Source of the DNA: Bilophila wadsworthia ATCC 49260
Lineage (GTDB): Bacteria; Desulfobacterota; Desulfovibrionia; Desulfovibrionales; Desulfovibrionaceae
Assembly (NCBI RefSeq): GCF_000701705.1
Contig: NZ_JNJP01000017.1
Span: forward strand, 1-64,000
Length of the DNA stretch: 64,000 bases
Reading direction: 5' to 3'
Numbering within the stretch: position 1 is the first letter of the stretch; each line of letters starts with the position of its first letter. A program made the translations under genes and the position numbers. A model generated the notes under the pieces. It saw only the letters and a list, made by a program, of their open reading frames with translations, ran no database searches and had not been told where the DNA came from. Below are positions 25,811-33,702 of the stretch, one piece after another.

Positions 25811-26549
25811 GGTACAAGCCTCTTTTTTTAAGATTACTCCATGTGTATTGATGGCCCAGACTGCTTCCTTTGAACGCAATACCATCCATTGAAAAACTGA
25901 TTCCCGAAATGAATCCTGTCTTTGCCGTATTCATGCGAACAGAGACATGCGCTTGTTCCAATTTTTTCGTAAAAGAAGACAGCGTGCATGGTTGAGTCAG
26001 TGCCGCGTCAATAATCTGCTGTAACTTCATGCGATATGATGATTCACCTGTACGAAGAACCTGTTCCACTTCTCCTTTTGTGGGGGCCTTGCGTGCTGCG
26101 GACTGGCTCATGGGAACGGTTGTGAGACTCCATTCTTTTTCAAGCGTCCGCATGATCGCCTCTTGCCGTTTATAGTCGTGGGCATCGCTGACGACGTTTC
26201 CCTCAAGATCAATGCGATTCACAAGAATATGAATATGAGGATGCTCCGTATTCGTATGTCGGCTTACGACATATTGATTATTGGTGAAGCCCATCCCTGA
26301 GAGCCACCTTTGCGCTGCCTCACACCACTGTTCATCGGTAAGGTGTTCCGTGGGATGGATACTCAGACTGACATGGCAAACGGCTTTGCCCAGCGTCGGG
26401 CGAAGTGCGCGAATGATACCGAATTCTCTCGCCAGCTCCTTGGGTGTTTGACCTGCCATGTTGGTTTCGAGGAGGACTCCCTTGCCCTGTTTCAGATCGT
26501 ACTCCAGCGCACCGCGAAAGCCTTTACCCTTGATCAGTTTGGCGATCAT
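25572..26549 (-). CDS. mobA: MobA-type relaxase/mobilization nuclease
   Basis: A relaxase of 325 aa from ATG 26549 (MIAKLIKGKGFRGALEYDL), the usual N-terminus of this family; the frame opens at 26570. Catalytic features are the metal-binding histidine triad HTNTEHPHIHILVNRI and the region SMDGIAFKGSSLGHQYTWSN, with an upstream HVSLSIHPTEHLTDEQW. It nicks oriT and covalently carries the strand into a recipient when helped by a conjugative element. The last 80 or so residues are read over the MobB-like gene and look less conserved. The start overlaps mobC by about 26 bp. Confidence 0.82.
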   Translation of the reverse strand: MIAKLIKGKGFRGALEYDLKQGKGVLLETNMAGQTPKELAREFGIIRALRPTLGKAVCHVSLSIHPTEHLTDEQWCEAAQRWLSGMGFTNNQYVVSRHTNTEHPHIHILVNRIDLEGNVVSDAHDYKRQEAIMRTLEKEWSLTTVPMSQSAARKAPTKGEVEQVLRTGESSYRMKLQQIIDAALTQPCTLSSFTKKLEQAHVSVRMNTAKTGFISGISFSMDGIAFKGSSLGHQYTWSNLKKRGLYHEQDRYVEEHERGSQSSGIAGSGRHNAVAGTDCHFEQTGRTQAEGYTGSDSAFERLAKCHQDQRRRCEKSREHGEELSR

Positions 26550-26916
26550 GAGGTTGTCCCAAGACAGCACGCTGTACTATGAGGAGATACTGTTTGACGC
26601 CAGATAAGAAGGACAGGGGGAGTCCGTCTAACCGGCCTTCATTTGCTGCCCGTGCAAGCTGGTTGAGATTGACTCCCATGCGGGCCAGTTCCGAGTAAAT
26701 GGCTCTGTTGATCGCTGGAACAGGGGGAGGGGGAAGGCGGCGGGCAAGCGCAGCGATACGCAGCCAGCGCGCAGGTGGCATGCCCATGAAGGCGGCTTTC
26801 CTTTGCAAGCATCGCCATTCCTCACTGTTGACCCTGACGCCTATCGTGAGCCTCCGTACAGTGTCCGGCGGACTCTTGGGCCTTCCACGTCTTTTCCCTT
26901 GGCGTTGTTCCATCAT
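26524..26916 (-). CDS. mobC: MobC-family mobilization protein
   Basis: A 130-aa basic protein. The N-terminal KRRGRPKSPPDTVRRLTIGV looks like a DNA-binding ribbon region, and the C-terminal part INRAIYSELARMGVNLNQLA, then RAANEGRLDGLP, is the conserved MobC motif. MobC extends melting at oriT so that the relaxase can nick. It lies directly upstream of and overlaps the relaxase gene, the normal order, with the probable oriT just ahead of it. Confidence 0.85.
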   Translation of the reverse strand: MMEQRQGKRRGRPKSPPDTVRRLTIGVRVNSEEWRCLQRKAAFMGMPPARWLRIAALARRLPPPPVPAINRAIYSELARMGVNLNQLARAANEGRLDGLPLSFLSGVKQYLLIVQRAVLGQPHDRQTDQG

Positions 26917-27051
26917 GCCTTTCCTTTCTTGCCCCGCAGGGCAAGCCGTTTGAGCGAAGCGAAAACATGGCTTGCTGCAAGCCCGTCATGAAAAGGGTAG
27001 TGAGTGTCCCGCTGTCCCTGCCCTGGAGAGAGGGACAATGGGACACATTCC
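26917..27051. other. probable origin of transfer region with hairpins
   Basis: The 135-bp gap between mobC and the RepA-like gene holds two perfect inverted repeats. CTTGCCC/GGGCAAG lies at 928-945 of kilobase 26. A nested GTGTCCC-gct-GTCCCT/AGGGAC-aat-GGGACAC hairpin lies at 27004-27046. Gaps upstream of mobC normally contain oriT. The second hairpin follows the RepA-like stop by 5 nt and may also act as its terminator. The nick site is not identifiable. Confidence 0.5.
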
Positions 27052-27987
27052 CTACAGGTGCTCCAGACGTTGTTTGAGCCGGTGGGCCTTCGATTTGGAA
27101 ATCCCCAATTCTTCGGCACAATCTCTGATGCTCAGTCCTTCCCCAAGGAGCTTCTGGATTTGTTCCGACTCTGCGTCTTCCAGTTCCTGAACAGCCCAGT
27201 TGAGCTTGTCCTGATCTGTTTGCGAAAGCTTGGCCTCAAAGGGGCGCACTTCTTCTCCCGCGATGCCTCGCGCCTTGGTGATGTGCACCTGGAAATGCGC
27301 TCCGTCTGTAATGCAATAGTTCAGCGGGCGGCGCAGGCTGATGACGGTATCCATGATGTCTTCACGGGCGGATGTGCCGCGCTGATCCCCGGATTTTCCC
27401 GCATGATGAACGAGAAGAACAGAGATGCCTCGTCTTCGCAGATCGAGAAGCCAGCTCTGGATGGGCTGCCATGACTGAGCCTCGTTTTCCTTGCCCGATC
27501 GACAGAGGGTGGAGAGATTATCCAGTACGAGGAGCCTTACATTGTCCAGAAATGGTTCCAGTGCGTATTGCCCTGCGGGGGTAGAAAGGTCGGGCATGGG
27601 ACGGTTCTGCATGTCCGGCGTGATGATGGAGAGATTCCGAATGGCTTCCTCCGTTGCGTCGGTTCCCCTAGCCAAGGAAATTAGTCTGTCCTGCATGGCT
27701 TGAGCGGGCATCTCCCCGTCCACATACAGCACCTGTTTGGGATTGGGGGCGTGCCAATGAAACAGTGTTGCTCCGCCTGCTACGGCAAGGGCTGCGCTCA
27801 AGGCTGTAAAGGTTTTTCCGATGCCTCGGGGAGCGAAGAGGATAACGATACCCTGAGCGGGAATAACTGGATGGAGAAGGAATCCTCGTTCCGGCAGGTG
27901 CATGTTCATAAACGCTTCCATTGTGAGTGCAATAAGTGGTGGAATACCGGATTGAAGGCCGGCTGGCGTAGCGGGCGTAAGGCTCAT
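27052..27987 (-). CDS. RepA-like AAA ATPase
   Basis: A 311-aa RecA-fold ATPase similar to RepA helicases of mobile elements. Walker A APRGIGKTFTALSAA is at about residues 52-66, a strand with VLYVDGEMPA lies near 85, Walker B is VRLLVLDNLSTLC and a sensor motif is ISVLLVHHAGKSGDQRGTSA. The C-terminus has an HTH-like helix pair (EGLSIRDCAEELGISKSKAH). It probably unwinds the excised island's origin for replication or acts during transfer. It overlaps the alpA stop by 4 nt and is therefore coupled to it. Confidence 0.8.
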   Translation of the reverse strand: MSLTPATPAGLQSGIPPLIALTMEAFMNMHLPERGFLLHPVIPAQGIVILFAPRGIGKTFTALSAALAVAGGATLFHWHAPNPKQVLYVDGEMPAQAMQDRLISLARGTDATEEAIRNLSIITPDMQNRPMPDLSTPAGQYALEPFLDNVRLLVLDNLSTLCRSGKENEAQSWQPIQSWLLDLRRRGISVLLVHHAGKSGDQRGTSAREDIMDTVISLRRPLNYCITDGAHFQVHITKARGIAGEEVRPFEAKLSQTDQDKLNWAVQELEDAESEQIQKLLGEGLSIRDCAEELGISKSKAHRLKQRLEHL

Positions 27988-28217
27988 CGGAGATAGCCCT
28001 CTTGCGTTGCGAAGCGTTCAATGAGTCCACGAATATCTTCCACGCGCCATGCGGTTGTTCGGGGGCCAAGTTTGATGGGGGAGGGGTACTTTCCGGTTTT
28101 GATTCCTTCCCAGAACTGAGTCTTGCTGACGGGAATGACGGCAAGAACCTGTGGGAGGCGAACAAAGCCTTCTTTGGGCAAAGGTGAAATGAGAGAGGTG
28201 ATTTTTCTTGGGGGCAT
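27984..28217 (-). CDS. AlpA-family DNA-binding regulator/excisionase
   Basis: A 77-aa protein from ATG 28217 (GGAG 6 nt upstream; the frame opens at 28298). It has a winged-helix core FVRLPQVLAVIPVSKTQFWE, then GKYPSPIKLGPRTTAWRVED, typical of AlpA/HTH_17 proteins that activate integrase or aid excision of P4-type islands. It is the first gene of the alpA-repA unit, with a likely switch region upstream. Confidence 0.85.
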   Translation of the reverse strand: MPPRKITSLISPLPKEGFVRLPQVLAVIPVSKTQFWEGIKTGKYPSPIKLGPRTTAWRVEDIRGLIERFATQEGYLR

Positions 28218-28251
28218 GTTATACTCCGCTCGGTAGAAGTTTATGAAACAC

Positions 28252-28281
28252 AAAAAAGGCCCATGCCGTTCAACATGGGCC
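28252..28281 (-). terminator. hairpin terminator in the alpA leader
   Basis: GGCCCATG/CATGGGCC (8 bp perfect, 8-nt loop) followed on the minus strand by TTTTTT. It lies 35 nt upstream of the alpA ATG and would stop transcription from the integrase side or attenuate alpA. Confidence 0.7.
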
Positions 28282-28282
28282 G

Positions 28283-28314
28283 AGTGTAGGCTGTCCACCT
28301 AGGTGGACTGTCAA
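28283..28314 (-). promoter_or_regulatory. candidate alpA promoter with a perfect 16-bp palindrome
   Basis: On the minus strand TTGACA (28314-28309) is followed at once by the palindrome GTCCACCTAGGTGGAC (28308-28293) and then TACACT (28288-28283), with a 20-bp spacer. A long spacer filled by an operator is the layout of MerR-controlled promoters. The regulator is not known. Confidence 0.55.
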
Positions 28315-28364
28315 GAGGGAAAGAGTAGACAAATGAGTGGACAAGATGATATAAAAAAAGATAA

Positions 28365-29171
28365 TTATTTCATTATTGCAAGTAGGCGTTGACCTCTTTT
28401 TTTAAAAGATTTTGGCTCAATATGGGCTCCTGGGCGAACAGGTAAGAGTCTTCCGATATCTTCGTTAGTTAGAGAGTTTCCTGAAAAATTTTGAATTTTT
28501 CTCGCCAACCGATAGGGATCTTTTTCGCCATTATTTTTATAGCGCTCTAATTCTTTTCTATAATAATCCAAGTTATCTTTATTTCTTTTACTTTTAGTAA
28601 TGCTAGATTTGTATTCAGCCCAAATAATACTATCGTCAATGTGATGTGGTAGTTCTATTTTATCAAAAGCATATGAAAATGATGTGTCAAATGTTCCCGA
28701 AAAAAAATCATGCTCAACGTTGTAAGGAACAAAATTATTAAAATAGAATTTATTTCCATATTTAGACATTATATATGAAAAGGGGATAGCGAGTTCGTTT
28801 ATATTTTGTGGTGTGCATAGATCGAATTTTCTCATTATTAATGATTTTTCAGGTATATCAGAGTAGTGTCTTTTTTGTTTTTCAATTGATTCTATATTTT
28901 TTATTTTAAATACAAAGCTTCCAAAAAATGAAATGATAAAAGATAGAGAAAAGTGTCCGTCTATTGTTTTGCATACTTGAACAATTTGTTCTCCATTTGT
29001 TGAAGTATGATTTTCTAATAAGAAATATGGAATCAATCTTTTGTTAAATAATTCAAAAGGAATTTTTAGAAAGCATTGAAATGGCCATCGTAGCATTAAT
29101 TCAGGTAAGGATAAAAGAGACTCTTTAGCAAATCTTTTTTTGTATCCAGTATCTATAACTAAATCTGCCAT
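28365..29171 (-). CDS. hypothetical protein coupled to the island integrase
   Basis: A 268-aa AT-rich protein I do not recognise. It starts one base after the integrase stop (TAA-T-ATG), with AGAGGA as ribosome site inside the integrase end, so it is translated with it. It is soluble-looking, rich in Phe, Tyr, Asn and Lys (PYNVEHDFFSGTFDTSFSYA), with a basic C-terminus (PKSFKKRGQRLLAIMK). Low GC compared with its neighbours suggests independent acquisition. The position directly behind an integrase is a common slot for island cargo, including defence genes. Confidence 0.65.
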   Translation of the reverse strand: MADLVIDTGYKKRFAKESLLSLPELMLRWPFQCFLKIPFELFNKRLIPYFLLENHTSTNGEQIVQVCKTIDGHFSLSFIISFFGSFVFKIKNIESIEKQKRHYSDIPEKSLIMRKFDLCTPQNINELAIPFSYIMSKYGNKFYFNNFVPYNVEHDFFSGTFDTSFSYAFDKIELPHHIDDSIIWAEYKSSITKSKRNKDNLDYYRKELERYKNNGEKDPYRLARKIQNFSGNSLTNEDIGRLLPVRPGAHIEPKSFKKRGQRLLAIMK

Positions 29172-29172
29172 A

Positions 29173-30348
29173 TTATCCTCTTAATTTATCTAAATAATCA
29201 GCCCACGCTTGCATCATGCTACGGCGTTCAGACAAAAATTCAGCGTAGTTATACGCTGCACGTACCTTGTCTCGTTCAGAGTGTCCTAACTGTCTTTCTA
29301 TGGCGTCACGGTTCCACCCCTGCTCATTCAGCAGCGTTGAAGCCATTGAACGGAAGCCATGACCTGTCATTTCTCCTTTTTCATAGCCAATTCTTCTTAA
29401 TGCCACCAAAATGGTGTTTTCCGACATGGGACGGCTGGAAGTCCGCACGGCAGGAAAAACATATTGTCCCGGTCCAGTAAGCTGGTACAGCTCTTTAAGA
29501 ATATTGAGTGACTGCTGAGAAAGCGGCACAATATGCGTACTTTTCATTTTGGTTTTATGGGCGGGAATGCGCCACTCTTTGGCTTCAAAATTGATCTCGT
29601 TCCATTCGGCATTTCTTAATTCGCCGGGACGGACGAAAACCAAGGGAGCCAAGCGCAGCGCGCAGTAAACAGGGAATGAGGCCTTGCAGTTGTCAATATC
29701 CCTTAAGAGTTGTCCGACTCGTTTGGGATCGGTAATGGAAGCAAAATGTCTTTTAGGTGGTGGAGTCAAGGCTCCGAGCAGATCGGCAGAGGGATCGCGC
29801 TCCGCTATCCCTGACGCAACGGCATAACGGAAGAGCATGGAGCAAATGCCCCGCACTCGCCGGGCAACTTCCAAAGCTCCACGTTTTTCGATCCGTTGAA
29901 GTGTTGTCAGCAGCTCTGATGCTGTGATTTCGTTGATGGGGCGCTTCCCGAGATAGGGAAAGATATTCAGTTCGAGGCGTCGTAAGGTCAATTCCGCATG
30001 GCCTTCCGACCATGTAGGAGAAAACTTTTTTGCCCAATTGCGGGCGATATTTTCAAAGTGTCGTTCTCCTGATGCTTCAAGCTGTATTTTCTTTCGCTCA
30101 AGAGACGGGTCGATTCCCTTGGAGATTTTGAGGCGAGCCTCATCACGTCGTATGCGGGCCTCGGCAAGGCTCGTTTCAGGGTAGACGCCAAGGGAAATAC
30201 GGTTTTCCTTTTTGTTCATCCAGTATCTGAGTCGCCACCACTTCCCCCCTGTTGGAGAAATTTCAAGGTAGAGGCCCTTTTCATCCTTTAGGACATATTT
30301 TTTCTCTTTCGGCTTTGCCTGTTTTACCGTAACTGCGCTTAACACCAC
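29173..30348 (-). CDS. P4-type tyrosine integrase (DUF4102 N-terminus)
   Basis: A 391-aa integrase. Start GTG 30348 is preferred because AGGAGGG lies 8 nt upstream and it gives VVLSAVTVKQAKPKEKKYVL, close to the usual N-terminus; an ATG at 30441 has no ribosome site. The DUF4102 arm-binding domain (KDEKGLYLEISPTGGKWWRL) spans about 1-90. The catalytic domain shows Arg in VRPGELRNAEWNEI, HGFRSMASTLLNEQG, LGHSERDKVRAAYNYAEFL with the Tyr nucleophile. It lies next to tRNA-Ser, its probable target. Confidence 0.92.
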   Translation of the reverse strand: MVLSAVTVKQAKPKEKKYVLKDEKGLYLEISPTGGKWWRLRYWMNKKENRISLGVYPETSLAEARIRRDEARLKISKGIDPSLERKKIQLEASGERHFENIARNWAKKFSPTWSEGHAELTLRRLELNIFPYLGKRPINEITASELLTTLQRIEKRGALEVARRVRGICSMLFRYAVASGIAERDPSADLLGALTPPPKRHFASITDPKRVGQLLRDIDNCKASFPVYCALRLAPLVFVRPGELRNAEWNEINFEAKEWRIPAHKTKMKSTHIVPLSQQSLNILKELYQLTGPGQYVFPAVRTSSRPMSENTILVALRRIGYEKGEMTGHGFRSMASTLLNEQGWNRDAIERQLGHSERDKVRAAYNYAEFLSERRSMMQAWADYLDKLRG

Positions 30349-30473
30349 GAAAAGACCCTCCTCATCGGATAACTTTTGGGGAGAATAGCATGTCCGGGCG
30401 AGTTGTCCAGTTTGTTGTCCGGTTTGGCTACCGTTTTTCATCGGATTTTGCCGGACGACACGGGACGCAAAAA

Positions 30474-30502
30474 AGCCCTCAAACCGTTTAGGTTCAAGGG
30501 CT
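30474..30502 (-). terminator. terminator after tRNA-Ser
   Basis: AGCCCTTGAACC pairs with GGTTTGAGGGCT on the minus strand (two G-U pairs), followed by TTTTTTGCG. It closes the tRNA transcript before the integrase. Confidence 0.8.
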
Positions 30503-30537
30503 TTTGGGACTTTATCGGATGTCTTGGAGTTGCCAAA

Positions 30538-30552
30538 TGGCGGAGAGGGTGG
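30538..30552. repeat. att core at the tRNA-Ser 3' end
   Basis: TGGCGGAGAGGGTGG forms the last 15 bases of the tRNA gene and is repeated at 16837-16851. It is the outer boundary of the mobilizable island. Confidence 0.75.
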
Positions 30553-30631
30553 GATTCGAACCCACGTACCAGCTCATCACCGGTAACTCGATTTCGAGTC
30601 GAGCGCGTTACGGCCGCTTCGCTACCTCTCC
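30538..30631 (-). tRNA. tRNA-Ser (anticodon CGA)
   Basis: 94 nt including the encoded CCA. The acceptor stem is GGAGAGG/CCTCTCC with discriminator G. The anticodon stem is CTCGA/TCGAG around the loop CTCGAAA, giving anticodon CGA (codon UCG). A long variable arm follows, as in serine tRNAs, and the T arm contains GGGTTCGAATCCC. It reads UCG and is the insertion site of the neighbouring islands. Confidence 0.95.
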
Positions 30632-30781
30632 GTCCAGCGAAAGACTTTAGCGGATCATGGCACAAAGAGCAAGAGGGGGTGAACCCAAATCCCTTGTCCT
30701 CGCTTCTGGAAGGGGAGCTTCTTCACATAGGCCCACAGAGAAATCCTTTTCTTTTGGAATGGCCGCTGATAGTTTCCGGGC

Positions 30782-31804
30782 ATGACAACTTCATCTTTTC
30801 ATGACGCCTCAGCCCCTACGGAATGGGTTGTGATCCGCCTGAGCGCCCTCGGCGATGTTGCCTTGACCACTGGAGTTCTCGAATACTGGCACCGCACGCG
30901 CGGGTGGACGTTCACGGTCATTACTCGTGAGGCGTTTGCTCCTGTTTTGGAAAGGCACCCGGCTGTGCGTTCCATTGTTGGGCTCGCCAAGGAGGATTTG
31001 AGATTTCCGCGTCAGCTTGGCGTTTTCCGCGATCTGGCGGAAGCCCACGCAGGGCAGGGGTTGCTCGATCTGCATGGCACCCTGCGTACCCGTTTGCTTT
31101 CCCTATTGTGGAAAGGGCCTGTAAAACGCTATCGCAAACTTGGCCTTGAGCGTCGTTTATTCCTGCGGAGCAAAGGGCGGCTGTTCCGGAATGAACTCAG
31201 GCTATGGAACGTCCCGCAGCGTTATGCCCTTGCCGTGGAGGCTACGCCTCCTCCCCGTGCCGCGCTTTTGCCCCACATTTGGCTTTCCGATGAGGAGATC
31301 AGGCAAGGACAACGCCTGCTGGAACAGCTTCCGGATAAGGCGGGCACTCCTCCCATAGCCTTACATCCGTATGCCACGCACCCTGATAAGGCATGGAAAG
31401 AGGCATACTGGCGTCAGCTCATGGAGCTTTTCGAGTCGCGCGGCATACCGTGGATCGTCATTGGCCGTGGCAGCTGTATGGAGGGGATTCCCGCATCCCG
31501 CAATTTTACCAATCGCACATCCCTACGTGAGACATGCGCGTTGTTGAAGTCCTCTTCCCTATTGATCACGGGAGATTCCGGCCCGATGCATCTCGCGGGG
31601 GCGGTCGGCACGCCCGTTTTGGCGCTGTTTGGGCCCACGACGGAAGAATGGGGCTTTTTCCCGGCGGGGCCGAAGGATCGGGTTCTTGAGTCGCAGCTGG
31701 ATTGTCGCCCCTGTACGTTGCACGGTAAGAAGCACTGTGATCGCAACCATGCGTGTATGCAGTCCATTACTCCGGAACAGGTGATGCGGGCGTTGGATGA
31801 ATGA
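30782..31804 (+). CDS. glycosyltransferase family 9 (heptosyltransferase-like)
   Basis: A 340-aa protein of the ADP-heptose:LPS heptosyltransferase family. The N-terminus has VVIRLSALGDVALTTGVLEY, the typical start of GT-9 proteins. The C-terminal half has the sugar-nucleotide-binding region LLITGDSGPMHLAGAVGTPV followed by LALFGPTTEEWGFFP. It probably adds heptose to the lipopolysaccharide core on the cytosolic side of the inner membrane. The end is Cys-rich (LDCRPCTLHGKKHCDRNHAC), as in many members. It stands alone between the tRNA and aroE. Confidence 0.85.
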   Translation: MTTSSFHDASAPTEWVVIRLSALGDVALTTGVLEYWHRTRGWTFTVITREAFAPVLERHPAVRSIVGLAKEDLRFPRQLGVFRDLAEAHAGQGLLDLHGTLRTRLLSLLWKGPVKRYRKLGLERRLFLRSKGRLFRNELRLWNVPQRYALAVEATPPPRAALLPHIWLSDEEIRQGQRLLEQLPDKAGTPPIALHPYATHPDKAWKEAYWRQLMELFESRGIPWIVIGRGSCMEGIPASRNFTNRTSLRETCALLKSSSLLITGDSGPMHLAGAVGTPVLALFGPTTEEWGFFPAGPKDRVLESQLDCRPCTLHGKKHCDRNHACMQSITPEQVMRALDE

Positions 31805-31808
31805 AAGA

Positions 31809-31852
31809 TTGGAGGGGGAAGGGCTTTCTGAAGAAAGCCCTTCCCCCTCCAA
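31809..31852 (+). terminator. long hairpin terminator, member of the G-rich repeat family
   Basis: A perfect 20-bp stem beginning TTGGAGGGGGAAGGGC with loop TGAA, 5 nt after the heptosyltransferase stop. It shares the TTTCTGAAGAAA tip and G-rich arm with the hairpins at 52602, 52956, 55116 and 56455. Confidence 0.75.
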
Positions 31853-32021
31853 ACCTCCCCCTTCCCATCCCAAAGACTCTCGGCTGGTGGGGAGGCTGAC
31901 CAGCATGAGTTCCTGCCGGACAACAGTTTTTGGGAAAGCAATATGGCGGAAAGTTTAATCTTTTCGCCGTATTTTTTGAAATGAGCCGGTTTATGGGGAA
32001 ATGGAAGTGTGTGGCGTTTTT

Positions 32022-32846
32022 TTATTGCCCATAAAGCGCGGAAGTCACCGCCGTTATGGCTTCTTCCGGAAGATGGTGCCCCGTCCACAGGTGGAATTGG
32101 GCGTCCCCCTGCCCGATGAACATATCGAGGCCTGAGACGGTTTCCCAGCCCGCAGCCGCGGCGTCGCGCAAAAAACGGGTCTGGAACGGCGTGTAGATCA
32201 GATCGTAGGCAATGCCATTATCTTGAAATGCCCGAGGGTAGGGCGTTTCATGCTCTTGGGCTCCGGTCATGCCGAGTGGTGTCGTGTTGATGATGAGGTC
32301 AGCGGGGACGTCTCCGCGCTCTTCCCACGGAGCGCACAGCAAACCGAATTCGTTGCAGAGGGCTTCCGCGCGCTCTTTCCGGCGGTTGGTGAGGGTAATA
32401 TTGGCGAGGCCGAGCCTCCGCAGTCCCGCAATGGCCGCCCGTGAAACGCCTCCCGCACCGAGCACCAGCACGCGGGTTTCCGGAGGCAATGAGCGCTTTC
32501 GCAGCGGAGCCGTGAATCCGATCACGTCGGTATTTTCTCCGCAGATTTTTTCGCCGTCACGATAGAGGGTGTTGCAGGCACCCATCTCCCTTACGTTTTC
32601 GCTTGTTTTGTCCAATAAAGGGATGATGTCGATCTTATGGGGAATCGTGATGGAGCAGCCCCGGATATTCAGCAGCCGGGCGGCGTCCACAAAGGCGGGA
32701 AGCCGTCCCGGTTCAATGGGCCATGAAAGATAGACGCCGGGCAGGTTCAATGTCCTGAAGGCCGTATTGTGCATGAGCGGGCTCATGCTGTGCCCGAGAG
32801 GATAGCCGATGATGCCGTGCAGGGCTGGCGGCGCAAACGTGGACAT
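32022..32846 (-). CDS. aroE: shikimate dehydrogenase
   Basis: A 274-aa enzyme that reduces 3-dehydroshikimate to shikimate with NADPH, the fourth step of the chorismate pathway. Substrate-site motifs are IIGYPLGHSMSPLMHNTAF (about residues 12-30), SITIPHKIDIIPLLD with the catalytic Lys, and GACNTLYRDGEKICGENTD. The NADP fold has VLVLGAGGVSRAAIAGL at about 126-142 and TLTNRRKERAEAL. The length is normal. It is followed and preceded by intergenic hairpins and appears monocistronic. Confidence 0.93.
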   Translation of the reverse strand: MSTFAPPALHGIIGYPLGHSMSPLMHNTAFRTLNLPGVYLSWPIEPGRLPAFVDAARLLNIRGCSITIPHKIDIIPLLDKTSENVREMGACNTLYRDGEKICGENTDVIGFTAPLRKRSLPPETRVLVLGAGGVSRAAIAGLRRLGLANITLTNRRKERAEALCNEFGLLCAPWEERGDVPADLIINTTPLGMTGAQEHETPYPRAFQDNGIAYDLIYTPFQTRFLRDAAAAGWETVSGLDMFIGQGDAQFHLWTGHHLPEEAITAVTSALYGQ

Positions 32847-33702
32847 GGCACATCTCCATATGAATGTTTTCAGTGGGGTAGGGGTGAATCGTTTTTGAAA
32901 TGTTCCGGTGACGTTGGGGAAGGGGAATTTTTTGAAAAAGCCTTCCCTCCCCCAGCTAACCCAACCGTATCACATCTATTTAAAAAAGATGATTGTTCGC
33001 ATCGCGTCTCTGTTCCCAGAGTTCCCGAAAACGCGGACTTCCTCTAACATGGCATCCTTTCCAAAGAAAAAACGCTCTTGTGCATCCGGCGTGGAGTGGA
33101 ACGTATCCCAAGGGCAAAACGATTGGAAGCGATTCCCTTGCCTTCCCCGGCAGCCCCTTTCCCTAGCAACGAAGATACCATTGCCCACTTTCCCTGTTTT
33201 GACCAATCATTACCTTCAGCCTTCCAACAGTTTTTACTCAGCGTGGCCCAGTTACCGAAGCCTGCCTCGTCTTCTCCTGTATATCCCCCATGAGGGATTC
33301 GATAAGGATGAAAGCCTTTGGGAAGGAGGGGTGGGGTTTGGGGAGGGGAGGAAGGGGGGGGCTTCAGAAAGGCCCTTCCTCCCCCATTTTCCAAAAGAAG
33401 CGGCGCCGGCACTGAAGGAGGTAGTGCCGACGCCGTTCGAGGAGAGGGGCGACATCCTCAGGGGGATGGATGTTGCCCGAACGCGGCCACCTTCACAGGG
33501 GAAAGAAGGTGAGCCCGGGTGGAGGAGAAAACCCGGAATCCGCGCTTGCATAACCCGCCGGGCGGCCGTAAAACGCCCGACGCGTCGTCTTCGGAGGACG
33601 GAATCTCAGGGGGTGAATCCTGTCCTCCCGGACCATCAACAGGGGAGCGTTGATGGTCCCGTATTCATGGAAACGGAGGCGGGGAGAGGAGGTTTCCCGC
33701 CA
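32847..33702. other. 856-bp intergenic region with G-rich repeats and hairpins
   Basis: No gene seen. It holds a degenerate G-rich repeat at 32915-32954 and a longer one at 33315-33398. Two GC hairpins are present: GGCGCCGGCACT/AGTGCCGACGCC (33402-33434) and GGACCATCAAC/GTTGATGGTCC (33630-33659). The latter lies 43 nt past the secDF stop and may help terminate it. Confidence 0.6.
33315..33398. repeat. G-rich intergenic repeat copy
   Basis: AAAGCCTTTGGGAAGGAGGG, then a run of G-rich sequence, the CTTCAGAAAGG tip and a complementary CCTTCCTCCCCCATTTTCC arm. The overall plan is the same as the other copies but less perfect. Confidence 0.5.
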
